Below are positions 8,045 to 15,497 of a stretch of DNA of 39,527 nt, one piece after another. The notes beneath the pieces are model-generated. The model saw nothing but the letters and a program-made list of their open reading frames with translations. It was not told where the DNA came from and did not search any database. The stretch comes from an uncultured Rubrobacteraceae bacterium. Its GTDB lineage: Bacteria; Actinomycetota; Rubrobacteria; Rubrobacterales; Rubrobacteraceae. Position 1 is the first letter of the stretch. Every line of letters begins with the position of its first letter. The stretch lies in the NCBI GenBank assembly GCA_902806105.1, contig CADCVI010000086.1, positions 1 through 39,527 of the forward strand, given 5' to 3'. Position numbers and translations under genes: made by a program.

Positions 8045-8581
8045 GTGAAGATGCTCGGTGTGGGAGAGGTGCTCGTAGGCTCCGAGGAGATCAGGGCGAA
8101 GGTGAGCGAGATGGGGGAGCGCATCACTCAAGACTACGCGGGTGAGAAGCTCCTGCTGGTAGGCATACTGCGGGGCGCCGTCGTCGTCCTCTCGGACCTC
8201 ATGCGCTGCGTGGAACTGCCGTGCGAGATCGACTTCATGGACATAAGCTCCTACGGGGTCGGAACCTCATCCAGCGGCGTGGTCCGTATCCTCAAGGACC
8301 TCGAAGAGGACGTCTCGGGACGCCACGTCCTGATCGTCGAGGACATCATCGACACCGGGCTGACGCTCTCTTACCTGAAGCGGGCACTCCTCGCCCGCAA
8401 GCCCGCCTCTCTGGAGATCTGCACCCTGCTCACGAAGCCGTCGAGGAGGCAGGTCGACCTCGACGTGAAGTACGTCGGCTTCGAGGTGCCGGACGTGTTC
8501 GTGGTCGGCTACGGGATCGACTACGCCGGGGCCTACCGCAACCTCCCCGACATCCGCGCCCTCGACCCTGAGCAGCTCTAG
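8045..8581 (+). CDS. hpt: Hypoxanthine phosphoribosyltransferase
   Basis: A purine salvage enzyme that joins hypoxanthine (or guanine) to PRPP to make IMP or GMP. The PRPP-binding loop VLIVEDIIDTGLTL is exact for the type I PRTase family. The flexible-loop region DFMDISSYG precedes it, and FEVPDVFVVGYGIDYAGAYRNLP is the C-terminal HPRT signature. GTG 8045 follows GGGAGG by 9 bases and gives 178 residues, the normal size; ATG 8051 is an alternative. In many bacteria hpt sits between tilS and ftsH; here it follows purine catabolism genes, which may reflect a choice between salvage and degradation of the same bases. Confidence 0.93.
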   Translation: MKMLGVGEVLVGSEEIRAKVSEMGERITQDYAGEKLLLVGILRGAVVVLSDLMRCVELPCEIDFMDISSYGVGTSSSGVVRILKDLEEDVSGRHVLIVEDIIDTGLTLSYLKRALLARKPASLEICTLLTKPSRRQVDLDVKYVGFEVPDVFVVGYGIDYAGAYRNLPDIRALDPEQL

Positions 8582-9087
8582 GCACCTCTGGCCAACCACG
8601 TGCCGGCGAGGCACTCCCCGCGCCTCGGGGGCGGCCTGGCGAGGTAGAGTCCTCGCCCCCGGCGGTTCCAGACGCTCCGCGGTCTCCGGCTGAAAAACGA
8701 ACGCATAGCCGCCAAATCCCCGTCCCGTGATTCCGGGGTCGACGCGAGGGTGTCTTCGACGACATCTACCACGACCTCGTGTCGGGGCCAGACCGTGGTC
8801 TCGGCGCGTGAGCCGTCCCGGAAGAAAAGCCGCCGCAAGCCGACGAGGGGAACCTCGGACACCTCCCCCCGGGTATGTGGTCGGCATGCATTCCACCGGC
8901 CCGGGAGGAAGAGAAGCCCCGCTTCAACCGCAGATCGGTAGTCCGCCCCCCTTGCGTCGAGTTGTTGGGTCCGCAGGCCGGGAGGGCTGCGTGAGGCCGA
9001 AGGAGACCGGCCGGTAGGCATGCCGTGGTTCGGAGGAGGGCTGTAGGATTTGAGCCCCGCCCCTGCGAACGGCTGCCAAAGCAGTCA
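8582..9087. other. 506-base stretch with no supportable gene
   Basis: Open frames exist on the minus strand, but none has recognisable motifs or a convincing ribosome binding site. A perfect 7-bp hairpin, GGCGAGG-tagagt-CCTCGCC at 8638-8657, lies 57 bases after hpt and could act as a terminator, though no T run follows. The rest looks like decayed coding sequence, because minus-strand frames stay open, but I cannot name a parent gene. Confidence 0.4.
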
Positions 9088-9897
9088 TCAGGTGACGCGG
9101 CGCGCTGTCAGCGGCGGGAATCGGGGCACCTCCTTTCGCGCGAAGGCTGCGAGCCCGATCCCGTAGTCCTCCGAGGCGAGGGTCGCGCGGATCGCGGCCG
9201 TTTCGTAGCGCAGGCCCTGCTCGATGGGCGTCTCCGAGGCGAGATCTATCGCGGCCTTGGCGTAGGCCAGCGCGAGCGGGCTGTTGGCGGCGATCTCTTC
9301 GGCCAGGGCACGTGCTTCCTCCGCGAGGGAGTCGAACGGCACGACCTTGCTCACGAGGCCCATGCTGAGCGCGGCATCGGCGCTTATCCTCCTGGCCGTC
9401 AGTATCAGCTCCTTGGCCCTGGTCGGCCCTACCAGGCGTGGCAGGCGCTGCGTGCCGCCGGCGCCGGGCACGATCCCTATGCCCACCTCGGGCAGCGCGA
9501 ACCGGGCGCCCTCGACGGCGATCCGGAAGTCGCAGGCCAGGGTCATCTCCAGACCGCCACCGAAGGCGAGGCCGTTCAGGGCGGCTATCGTGGGCACCTG
9601 CAGCCGGGCCAGCCGCTCGACGAAGGCGTTGAGGGCCCTGTTGTGGGCCCACTTCTCGTCGGCGTCCATCCCGGCGCGCTCCTTGAGGTCTACCCCGGAG
9701 CAGAAAGCCTTCTCTCCCGCGCCGGTCAGGATCAGGGCTCTTGCCTCGCCGGACCCCTCTATCTCATCTAGCGCCGCGCCGAGCTCGCCAACGATGCGCG
9801 CGCCGAGGGCGTTGTAGCGCTCGGGCCGGTTGAGCCTGAGCGTCCCCACGCCCTCCTCTATCGATACCTCGATCTCATCGAAGTGCTGGTTGTTCAC
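9088..9897 (-). CDS. Enoyl-CoA hydratase (crotonase family)
   Basis: A crotonase that hydrates 2-enoyl-CoA to 3-hydroxyacyl-CoA in beta-oxidation or the lower phenylacetate pathway. Both catalytic glutamates are present, in FGGGLEMTLACD and LPEVGIGIVPGAGGTQ, so it should be a true hydratase. The oxyanion-hole segment EKAFCSGVDLKE is also clear. The start is GTG 9897 (8 bases after GGAGAGGAG on the minus strand); TTG 9900 is equally possible. It is the only confident minus-strand gene and diverges from the 3-hydroxyacyl-CoA dehydrogenase across about 110 bases that must hold both promoters. A PaaF-like role is inferred from the surrounding genes. Confidence 0.9.
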   Translation of the reverse strand: MNNQHFDEIEVSIEEGVGTLRLNRPERYNALGARIVGELGAALDEIEGSGEARALILTGAGEKAFCSGVDLKERAGMDADEKWAHNRALNAFVERLARLQVPTIAALNGLAFGGGLEMTLACDFRIAVEGARFALPEVGIGIVPGAGGTQRLPRLVGPTRAKELILTARRISADAALSMGLVSKVVPFDSLAEEARALAEEIAANSPLALAYAKAAIDLASETPIEQGLRYETAAIRATLASEDYGIGLAAFARKEVPRFPPLTARRVT

Positions 9898-10007
9898 CAA
9901 TTTCGCTCCTCTCCTGCTCCTCGTGCACGATCATGGCTGCCATTGTCCGTAATCTTGACCGCACGTACAATCAACATGGTAGATGGGGATGCCGATGGGA
10001 GGCCAGG

Positions 10008-11150
10008 ATGGTGGACATAGCCGTTGTGGGGGCGGGCACGATGGGGGCGGGGATCGCGGAGAGCGCGGCCCTCGCCGGCATGAAGGCGGTGATGCTCGAT
10101 GTTCGGGAGGACGCCCTGGATCGGGGTCGGCAGACGATCGAGAAGGATCTGGACCGCCGCGTGAAGAAGGGCCGTATCTCGGATGACGAGCGCCGCGAGA
10201 TCTTGGAACGGGTTTCGACGACGACGTCGGTCGACGATTGCGCCGAGGCCCCGCTGGTCGTGGAGGCCGTGGTCGAGAGCATGGACGTCAAGAGAAAGGT
10301 CTTCGCCGACCTCGAGGGCGTGGTCGGGAGCGACGCGGTGCTCGCCACCAACACGTCCTCTCTCTCCGTCGCCGGGATTGCAGCAGCCACCCAGAGCCCG
10401 GAGCGTATCGTCGGCATGCACTTCTTCAACCCGGTGCCGGCGATGAAGCTCGTCGAGATCGTAACCGGGCCGGCCACCGACCCCTCGGCCGTGCGCCGGG
10501 CGGAGGAGACCTCCGAGCGCCTCGGCAAGACGCCGGTTCGCGTCTCCGATACGCCGGGCTTTATCGTGAACCGCGTCGCCCGGCCTTTCTACCTGGAGGC
10601 GTTCAGGATCGTCGAGGCCGGCGGGGATCCCGCGACGGTTGACGCGGCTGTACGCGGGGCCGGGTTCCGGATGGGACCACTGGAGCTAGCCGACCTCATA
10701 GGCCACGACATCAACCTGGCCGTCTCCGAGTCGCTCTTCGAGCGGTACTACTACCAGCCCCGCTTCCGCCCCTCCTTTTTGCAGCGCTCGATGGTCGAGG
10801 CAGGGTCCCTCGGCAGGAAGAGCGGGCGCGGATTCTACGAGTATGGATCCGGGGAGGAGAAAGCGGGGGAGACGAAGGAACCCTCCGAAGACGTAGCCCT
10901 GCGCATCATCTCCTGCATCGTAAACGAGGCCTTCCTGGCGCTCTCCGAGGGAGTGGCGAGCGCAGAGGACATCGACCAGGCCATGAAGCTAGGGGCGAAC
11001 TACCCCAAAGGCCCGTTCGCGTGGGCCGAGGAGATCGGAGCCCGAAGCATCCTCGAGACGCTCGACTCCCTGAGGGAAACCCACGGCGACGCCTACCTCG
11101 CCTCGCCACTCCTGAGACGAGGCGCGACGGACCGACCAACCTCTCGCTGA
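10008..11150 (+). CDS. 3-hydroxyacyl-CoA dehydrogenase (PaaH-like)
   Basis: An NAD-dependent 3-hydroxyacyl-CoA dehydrogenase acting after enoyl-CoA hydratase. The N-terminus is a Rossmann fold starting IAVVGAGTMGAGIAESAA. The catalytic block GMHFFNPVPAMKLVEIV is near residue 140, then NTSS and DTPGFIVNRVARPFYLEAF. A C-terminal 3HCDH domain ends the 380-residue chain, longer than the minimal about 285-residue form because it carries a second partial C-terminal domain, as PaaH proteins do. ATG 10008 follows GGGAGGCCAGG. An upstream in-frame ATG at 9933 would add 25 residues that do not resemble the family. Aromatic-pathway use is inferred from context; a general fatty-acid role cannot be excluded. 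Confidence 0.9.
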   Translation: MVDIAVVGAGTMGAGIAESAALAGMKAVMLDVREDALDRGRQTIEKDLDRRVKKGRISDDERREILERVSTTTSVDDCAEAPLVVEAVVESMDVKRKVFADLEGVVGSDAVLATNTSSLSVAGIAAATQSPERIVGMHFFNPVPAMKLVEIVTGPATDPSAVRRAEETSERLGKTPVRVSDTPGFIVNRVARPFYLEAFRIVEAGGDPATVDAAVRGAGFRMGPLELADLIGHDINLAVSESLFERYYYQPRFRPSFLQRSMVEAGSLGRKSGRGFYEYGSGEEKAGETKEPSEDVALRIISCIVNEAFLALSEGVASAEDIDQAMKLGANYPKGPFAWAEEIGARSILETLDSLRETHGDAYLASPLLRRGATDRPTSR

Positions 11151-11215
11151 AACGGGTGCCTGGACTGCCGGGAAGCCGCTGGCGTCTCCCGGTCCCAGGG
11201 CAGAAAGGTCGTGGT

Positions 11216-11704
11216 GTGTTGGAGAGGGAACGAGAAGTAACCATGCGGTTCCTGGCGGAGCCTACCGACATCAACTTCGGGGGCAAGGTGCACGGCGGCG
11301 CGGTCATGAAGTGGATCGACCAGGCCGGGTATGCCTGTGCGGTCGGCTGGAGCGGGCAGTATTGCGTAACCGTCTACGTCGGTGGGATCCGCTTCTACAA
11401 GCCCGTGGTCATCGGCAACGTGGTGGAGGTGCATGCCAGGCTCGTGCATACCGGCCGCACGAGCATGCACGTCGTGGTCGACGTGGGCGCGAGCGACCCG
11501 AAAGACCGCCGCCGCACCAAGACGACGCACTGCGTGATCGTGTTCGTCGCTGTGGACGAGCAGGGAAACCCCGTCGAAGTCGCGAATTGGCGGCCCCAGA
11601 CCGAGGAAGACGCCGCCCTCGAGCGGTACGCCGTAAAGCTTATGGAGCTGCGCAAGGGGATGGAGGAGACGGAGGCGAGCCTCCGCGGTGCCGTGTCCCA
11701 TTGA
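11216..11704 (+). CDS. Acyl-CoA thioesterase (hotdog fold, YciA/BACH type)
   Basis: A single hotdog-domain thioesterase that releases free acids from acyl-CoAs, probably protecting the CoA pool. The signature PTDINFGGKVHGGAVMKWIDQAG holds the conserved Asn and the HGG active-site turn (given in two overlapping parts: PTDINFGGKVHGG and VMKWID). The later THCVIVFVAVDEQGNP strand is typical. I place the start at GTG 11216, 7 bases after AGAAAGG; this adds the usual short EREVTMRFLAEP lead-in that an ATG at 11243 would cut. It ends in a charged helix of about 30 residues, which family members use for trimerisation. It follows the dehydrogenase by 65 bases and may be cotranscribed with it. Confidence 0.85.
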   Translation: MLEREREVTMRFLAEPTDINFGGKVHGGAVMKWIDQAGYACAVGWSGQYCVTVYVGGIRFYKPVVIGNVVEVHARLVHTGRTSMHVVVDVGASDPKDRRRTKTTHCVIVFVAVDEQGNPVEVANWRPQTEEDAALERYAVKLMELRKGMEETEASLRGAVSH

Positions 11705-12529
11705 ACCCGGCAGCTGGATCTTGACCGGGAGACGATGCACCCAACCGCTCGGCCGGTGCTCCGTGTCGCCGTCGTTGCGGCGCTAGCTTTAGGACGCGTC
11801 AGAAACCCGGCGAGAAATTCCGACGTTTGACCCGGTGGCAAACCGGCCTCTGTCTTCCTCCGCACTCCAAACCCCGACACTGGCCGCGCTCCTGGTCGCC
11901 GCAGCGTATGACGCCCCAGGGCTTGTGATGATGCTCTTCGAACTCGATTCTGCCTCCAGTTGCGCTCCCACGGATCAACCCGAAACGCGCTTCGACAACC
12001 CTCGCAAACTCGCTCGGCGATGCCGCGTGGCCGGGAGCACTCCTGCACTCCTCTCCTGCGTCGGCAGCGTGCGTAGGGACCCTACAGAAAAGTTTGACTG
12101 ATTGGTCGGTTGACAGAAACCTGACTGCCTGGTTAAACTGACACGCAGGTGAAAGGGGTCACATTTCTGCCGGAAGGTACGGAGACGGGGTTTGGGAAGG
12201 GAGGCGGCGACTGGACCAACGGTCCGCGTTTCACGCACGTTGCGGGAGCGAAAGATCGTCGGAAGGATTGATCGAGATATTCGTTCCAGTAATTGCCCTT
12301 TGTACAGAGGAGGAGCCGTAGGAAGGGAGAACGGGTCGAGGTCTATTCGGTAGCAATCGGGCGTGCAGGCGTGATTCGGCAAAAGCAACGCCTACGAGGC
12401 ATCTGCAAGTGTGGCGAGAGGTGAGGCTCCAGAGCAAAGGTCGACTTCTACCTTACGCGGTCGCAGAAGATTGGGCTGGGAGCCGGCCACAAAAGCGGTA
12501 GAAAAATTTCGAACGAAAGGAGAGTCGAA
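11705..12529. other. Non-coding stretch holding a promoter and a leader of about 385 bases
   Basis: Bases 11705-12090 contain no recognisable gene or RNA. A promoter with operator-like repeats lies at 12094-12139. From there to the transporter ATG at 12530 is a long untranslated leader, less GC-rich than its surroundings and with purine-rich runs near 12180-12340. I could not match it to a known riboswitch or a short coding gene. A minus-strand frame is open across 11975-12388 but carries no motif and no convincing start, and I do not call it. Confidence 0.5.
12094..12139 (+). promoter_or_regulatory. Promoter with tandem operator-like repeats (TetR type)
   Basis: TTGACA at 12110-12115 and TAAACT at 12134-12139 form a -35/-10 pair with an 18-base spacer. 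Overlapping the -35 is the dyad ACTGATTGGTCGGT at 12097-12110. A related copy beginning ACTGCCTGGTT lies at 12124, 27 bases further on and inside the spacer. The TGACTG that begins each copy (12095 and 12122) makes a direct repeat. The same dyad type occurs at the paaA promoter, so one repressor probably acts on both. Confidence 0.55.
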
Positions 12530-13861
12530 ATGTCTGCTAGTTCGGCATCCCCGGCGCGAACGGCGAGTTCCGCGATCTGGCTGGTACCTGCCCTGTGCGG
12601 CTTTGCGGTCGGGTTCGACGGGTACGACCTGATCGTCTACGGGACGGTGATCCCGTCCCTGCTGGCGTACGAGCCCTGGGGCTTGTCGCCGGAGCGGGTG
12701 GGACTAATCGGCAGTTACGCGGTTATCGGCATGCTTGTCGGCGCCCTGCTAGCGGGAACCGTCACGGACATAATCGGTCGCCGCAAGGCTCTACTGATTT
12801 GCGTGACATGGTTCTCCATTTTCACGGCGCTGTGCGGCGTGGTTCCCTCGCCGGAGCTGTTCGGCCTGTGCCGCTTCCTCGCCGGGATCGGGCTGGGTGG
12901 CCTGATACCCGTGGCGACGGCGCTGACGTTGGAGTACGCGCCCGGCCGCCGTCGCAACATCATCTACACGGCCATGATGGCCAGCTACAACGTCGGGGGG
13001 CTTCTGGCGGCGGGCCTCGCCATTCTGCTGATACCCAGGTTTGGCTGGCAGGTAATGTTCTTGATCGCGCTGGTGCCGCTCTTTGTCGTCGTGCCTCTAG
13101 GTCTGAAGTACCTGCCGGAGTCCATAAGTTTCCTCGTTTCGCAGAACCGTAGGGGAGAGGCGGAGACGCTCGCCCGGCGCTTCGGGGTTCCCTTGCAAGA
13201 GGTCGCGAAGACCGTGGAGAAAGAGGAAGAGACCGCCGTCCACGAGGGCAAGTTGCACGGTTTGAAGACCATCACGTCCAGGCTTTACCTGTTGCGGAGC
13301 GTGGCTTTCTGGGCCGCTTCCTTCTGCGGCCTCATGCTCATCTACGGCTTCAGCACCTGGCTGCCCGGCGTCATGACGGAGGCCGGGTATTCGGTGGGTT
13401 CGGCGCTCTCGTTCCTGCTGCTCTTCCAGGGGGGCGCGGTGATCGGTAACCTGGTCGCGGGCGGGCTCGCGGACAGGTTCGGCACGAAGATCATCTGTGG
13501 CCTGTTCTTCGCCATCGCCGCGATAGGCATAGCCCTGTTGAGCGTCAACATGCCGACGATCCTGATCTACCTGTTCGCCGGGATAGCCGGAGCCGGCGTC
13601 TTCGCCGCCATGGTGCTCGTGTACTCGTACATCGGCCAGTACTATCCCGCGAGCAGCCGCGCGACGGCGCTCGGCTGGGCGGCGGGCATCGGAAGAACGG
13701 GAGCGATCGTCGGGCCAATTCTTGGAGGATTCCTCGTGGGGGCCGGTCTGGCGGTGCCGTGGGGCTTTTATAGCTTCGCGATCGCCGGGGTGGTAGCGGC
13801 GCTGATCATCTTCCTGCTTCCGAAGTCTCCCATCTCCGCGGAAAAGGCCGAATGGCTGTAA
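12530..13861 (+). CDS. MFS transporter, aromatic acid:H+ symporter (AAHS) type
   Basis: A 443-residue, 12-helix membrane protein that should import an aromatic acid with protons. The first helix carries GFDGYDLIVYGTVIP, a variant of the aspartate-containing motif typical of the AAHS group (benzoate, 4-hydroxybenzoate and phenylpropionate carriers). Loop 2-3 has the general MFS signature GTVTDIIGRRKA, and loop 8-9 repeats it as GGLADRFGTK. The ATG follows GAAAGGAGAG. It is the first gene after a long leader with operator-like repeats and is followed by an aldehyde dehydrogenase, an aryl-CoA-ligase-like gene and a thiolase. Exact substrate is unknown; benzoate or a related aryl acid is the inference from neighbours. 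Confidence 0.88.
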   Translation: MSASSASPARTASSAIWLVPALCGFAVGFDGYDLIVYGTVIPSLLAYEPWGLSPERVGLIGSYAVIGMLVGALLAGTVTDIIGRRKALLICVTWFSIFTALCGVVPSPELFGLCRFLAGIGLGGLIPVATALTLEYAPGRRRNIIYTAMMASYNVGGLLAAGLAILLIPRFGWQVMFLIALVPLFVVVPLGLKYLPESISFLVSQNRRGEAETLARRFGVPLQEVAKTVEKEEETAVHEGKLHGLKTITSRLYLLRSVAFWAASFCGLMLIYGFSTWLPGVMTEAGYSVGSALSFLLLFQGGAVIGNLVAGGLADRFGTKIICGLFFAIAAIGIALLSVNMPTILIYLFAGIAGAGVFAAMVLVYSYIGQYYPASSRATALGWAAGIGRTGAIVGPILGGFLVGAGLAVPWGFYSFAIAGVVAALIIFLLPKSPISAEKAEWL

Positions 13862-13874
13862 AGGATCCGGCAAC

Positions 13875-13900
13875 GCCCGGCGAGCTTGTGCTCGCCGGGC
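13875..13900 (+). terminator. Strong hairpin after the transporter gene
   Basis: GCCCGGCGAGC (13875-13885) pairs perfectly over 11 bases with GCTCGCCGGGC (13890-13900) around a TTGT loop, starting 14 bases after the transporter stop. No T run follows, so it may be a partial terminator or an mRNA-stabilising stem that lowers expression of the downstream genes relative to the transporter. Confidence 0.6.
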
Positions 13901-13932
13901 AATCTCATCGAAGCGGTACTGAACGGTAGGGA

Positions 13933-13946
13933 GCCGATTCGTCGGC
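13933..13946. promoter_or_regulatory. Operator-like perfect dyad upstream of the first aldehyde dehydrogenase
   Basis: GCCGA-TTCG-TCGGC is a perfect inverted repeat 45 bases before the ATG at 13991. Its core agrees at 11 of 14 positions with the dyads at 12097 and 21319, suggesting that the aldehyde dehydrogenase has a second control point behind the hairpin. I do not see a clear -35/-10 pair beside it. Confidence 0.4.
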
Positions 13947-13990
13947 ATCCCTGACGGGACGAAGGTATCAGGAGCATAGGAGGAGCCTTT

Positions 13991-15493
13991 ATGGCGGAAC
14001 CGTTCATCAACGGCGAATACGTGGAGTTTTCTGGACTCAAACGCATGACCATCGTGGACCCTTCCAACGGCGAGGACGTCGACACCGTACCGCTGTTGGG
14101 TGCTGCTGAGGTAGACCAGGCCGTACGGGGCGCCTACGATGCGTTCCTCGCGTGGCGGGACACCCCCGCGTCCAAGCGCGGGGAGATCCTCGGGACGGCG
14201 GCGCACGCGGTCCTGGGCGCCGTCGAGGAGCTGGCGCCGTTGCTGACCTCCGAGCAGGGCAAGCCGTTGCGCGAGGCAAGGATGGAGATCAGGCGTTTCG
14301 TCCACACCCTGGAGCACTACGCCGGGATGGCCAAGAACATCCGGGGCGGCTACGTGCCCGACCTGGACGAGGGGACGTACGGCATGATCGTGAGGCGTCC
14401 TCTGGGGGTGGTGGGGGCCATAGTGCCCTGGAACTTCCCGACGACGCTCCTCGGCAACAAGCTCGGGCCTGCCCTGATCACCGGGAACGTCGTGGTGGCA
14501 AAGCCCGCCGAGACGACGCCTCTCACAACGCTCCGAATCGCCCAGATCATGCACGCGGCCGGCCTGCCCGCCGGGGTGTTCAACGTGGTGACCGGGACGG
14601 GCGAGGGCGCGGGCCAGCCCCTCGTCGAGCATCCGCTGGTCAGGAAGGTGGCGTTCACGGGCTCCACGCCGGTGGGCAAGAAGCTCATGGCGCTCGCGGC
14701 GGACGGTCTCAAGCGGGCCACGCTCGAGCTCGGCGGCTCGGACCCCATGATCGTCTGCGACGACGCGAACCTGGACAAGGCGGCGAGTGCTGCGAGCGTG
14801 GGACGGTTCTTCAACTGCGGGCAGGCCTGCCTGGCCGTGAAGCGCCTCTACGTCTTCGAGAGCGTGGCCGACGAGTTTATCGAGAAGCTCGCGGGCAAGG
14901 TCAAGAAGTTGAAGGTCGGACCGGGGACGGCCCAGGGAACGATGCTCGGGCCGCTCCACTCCCGGCGGCAGAGGGACCTGCTCGAGGAGCAGGTTAACGA
15001 CGCCGTGGACTCGGGGGCCGAGGTGCTCCACGGGGCGCGCGTCCTGGAGGGGGACGGCCTCTCCGAGAAGGGCCATTTCTACGAGCCGACGCTGCTGGTG
15101 GAGCCGCCGCACGACTCCAGGGTCGCCACCGAGGAGGTGTTCGGACCCGCCCTGCCCGTCTGGCGCGTCTCGGGCATGGACGAGGCGCTCCAGCGGGCCA
15201 ACGGCCTGATCTTCGGGCTCGGATCCTCGATCTGGACCCGCGACCTCGAGCGGGCCTCGGATGCGGCGCAGAAGATCGAGGCCGGTTACACCTGGATCAA
15301 CTCTCCCCAGGTCGTCTACGACGAGCTGCCCTTCGGCGGCTGGAAGCAGAGCGGTTACGGCAAGGAGCATGGGATAGAGGCCCTCGACTACTACACGGAG
15401 ACGAAGGCCGTGGTGGTAAAGAAACCCGTGGCGGCAGACCCGGAGAACGCTACGGGGGAGCTTGGCGGCTCCAGGTCAACGTCTGAGAGGTGA
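13991..15493 (+). CDS. NAD(P)-dependent aldehyde dehydrogenase
   Basis: An ALDH-superfamily enzyme (500 residues) oxidising an aldehyde to the acid. The Rossmann and cofactor part has VVGAIVPWNFP near residue 140. The catalytic glutamate lies in LELGGSDP near residue 252, and the nucleophile is the cysteine of FFNCGQACLA near residue 280. A C-terminal block YDELPFGGWKQSGYGKEHG is close to that of the second ALDH in this window, so the two are paralogues. The ATG follows AGGAGGAG. Operon position between an aromatic-acid carrier and a CoA ligase suggests it makes an aromatic acid (for example benzaldehyde to benzoate). A semialdehyde substrate from ring cleavage is the main alternative. Confidence 0.88.
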   Translation: MAEPFINGEYVEFSGLKRMTIVDPSNGEDVDTVPLLGAAEVDQAVRGAYDAFLAWRDTPASKRGEILGTAAHAVLGAVEELAPLLTSEQGKPLREARMEIRRFVHTLEHYAGMAKNIRGGYVPDLDEGTYGMIVRRPLGVVGAIVPWNFPTTLLGNKLGPALITGNVVVAKPAETTPLTTLRIAQIMHAAGLPAGVFNVVTGTGEGAGQPLVEHPLVRKVAFTGSTPVGKKLMALAADGLKRATLELGGSDPMIVCDDANLDKAASAASVGRFFNCGQACLAVKRLYVFESVADEFIEKLAGKVKKLKVGPGTAQGTMLGPLHSRRQRDLLEEQVNDAVDSGAEVLHGARVLEGDGLSEKGHFYEPTLLVEPPHDSRVATEEVFGPALPVWRVSGMDEALQRANGLIFGLGSSIWTRDLERASDAAQKIEAGYTWINSPQVVYDELPFGGWKQSGYGKEHGIEALDYYTETKAVVVKKPVAADPENATGELGGSRSTSER

Positions 15494-15497
15494 GAGC

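Noticed and set aside
8578..9021. Minus-strand frame of 147 codons in the gap after hpt
   Set aside because: Open, but without a recognisable domain or a good ribosome binding site; the neighbouring minus-strand frames are equally open. It may be decayed coding sequence, but I cannot support a gene.
9955..9971. TTGACC and TACAAT close together in the divergent promoter region before the 3-hydroxyacyl-CoA dehydrogenase
   Set aside because: The two hexamers are only 5 bases apart, too close for a -35/-10 pair. A promoter must exist between the divergent genes, but I could not place it.
13097..15370. Long minus-strand open frame opposite the transporter and first aldehyde dehydrogenase
   Set aside because: Same reason: it crosses two real genes and the hairpin between them, with no family motif.
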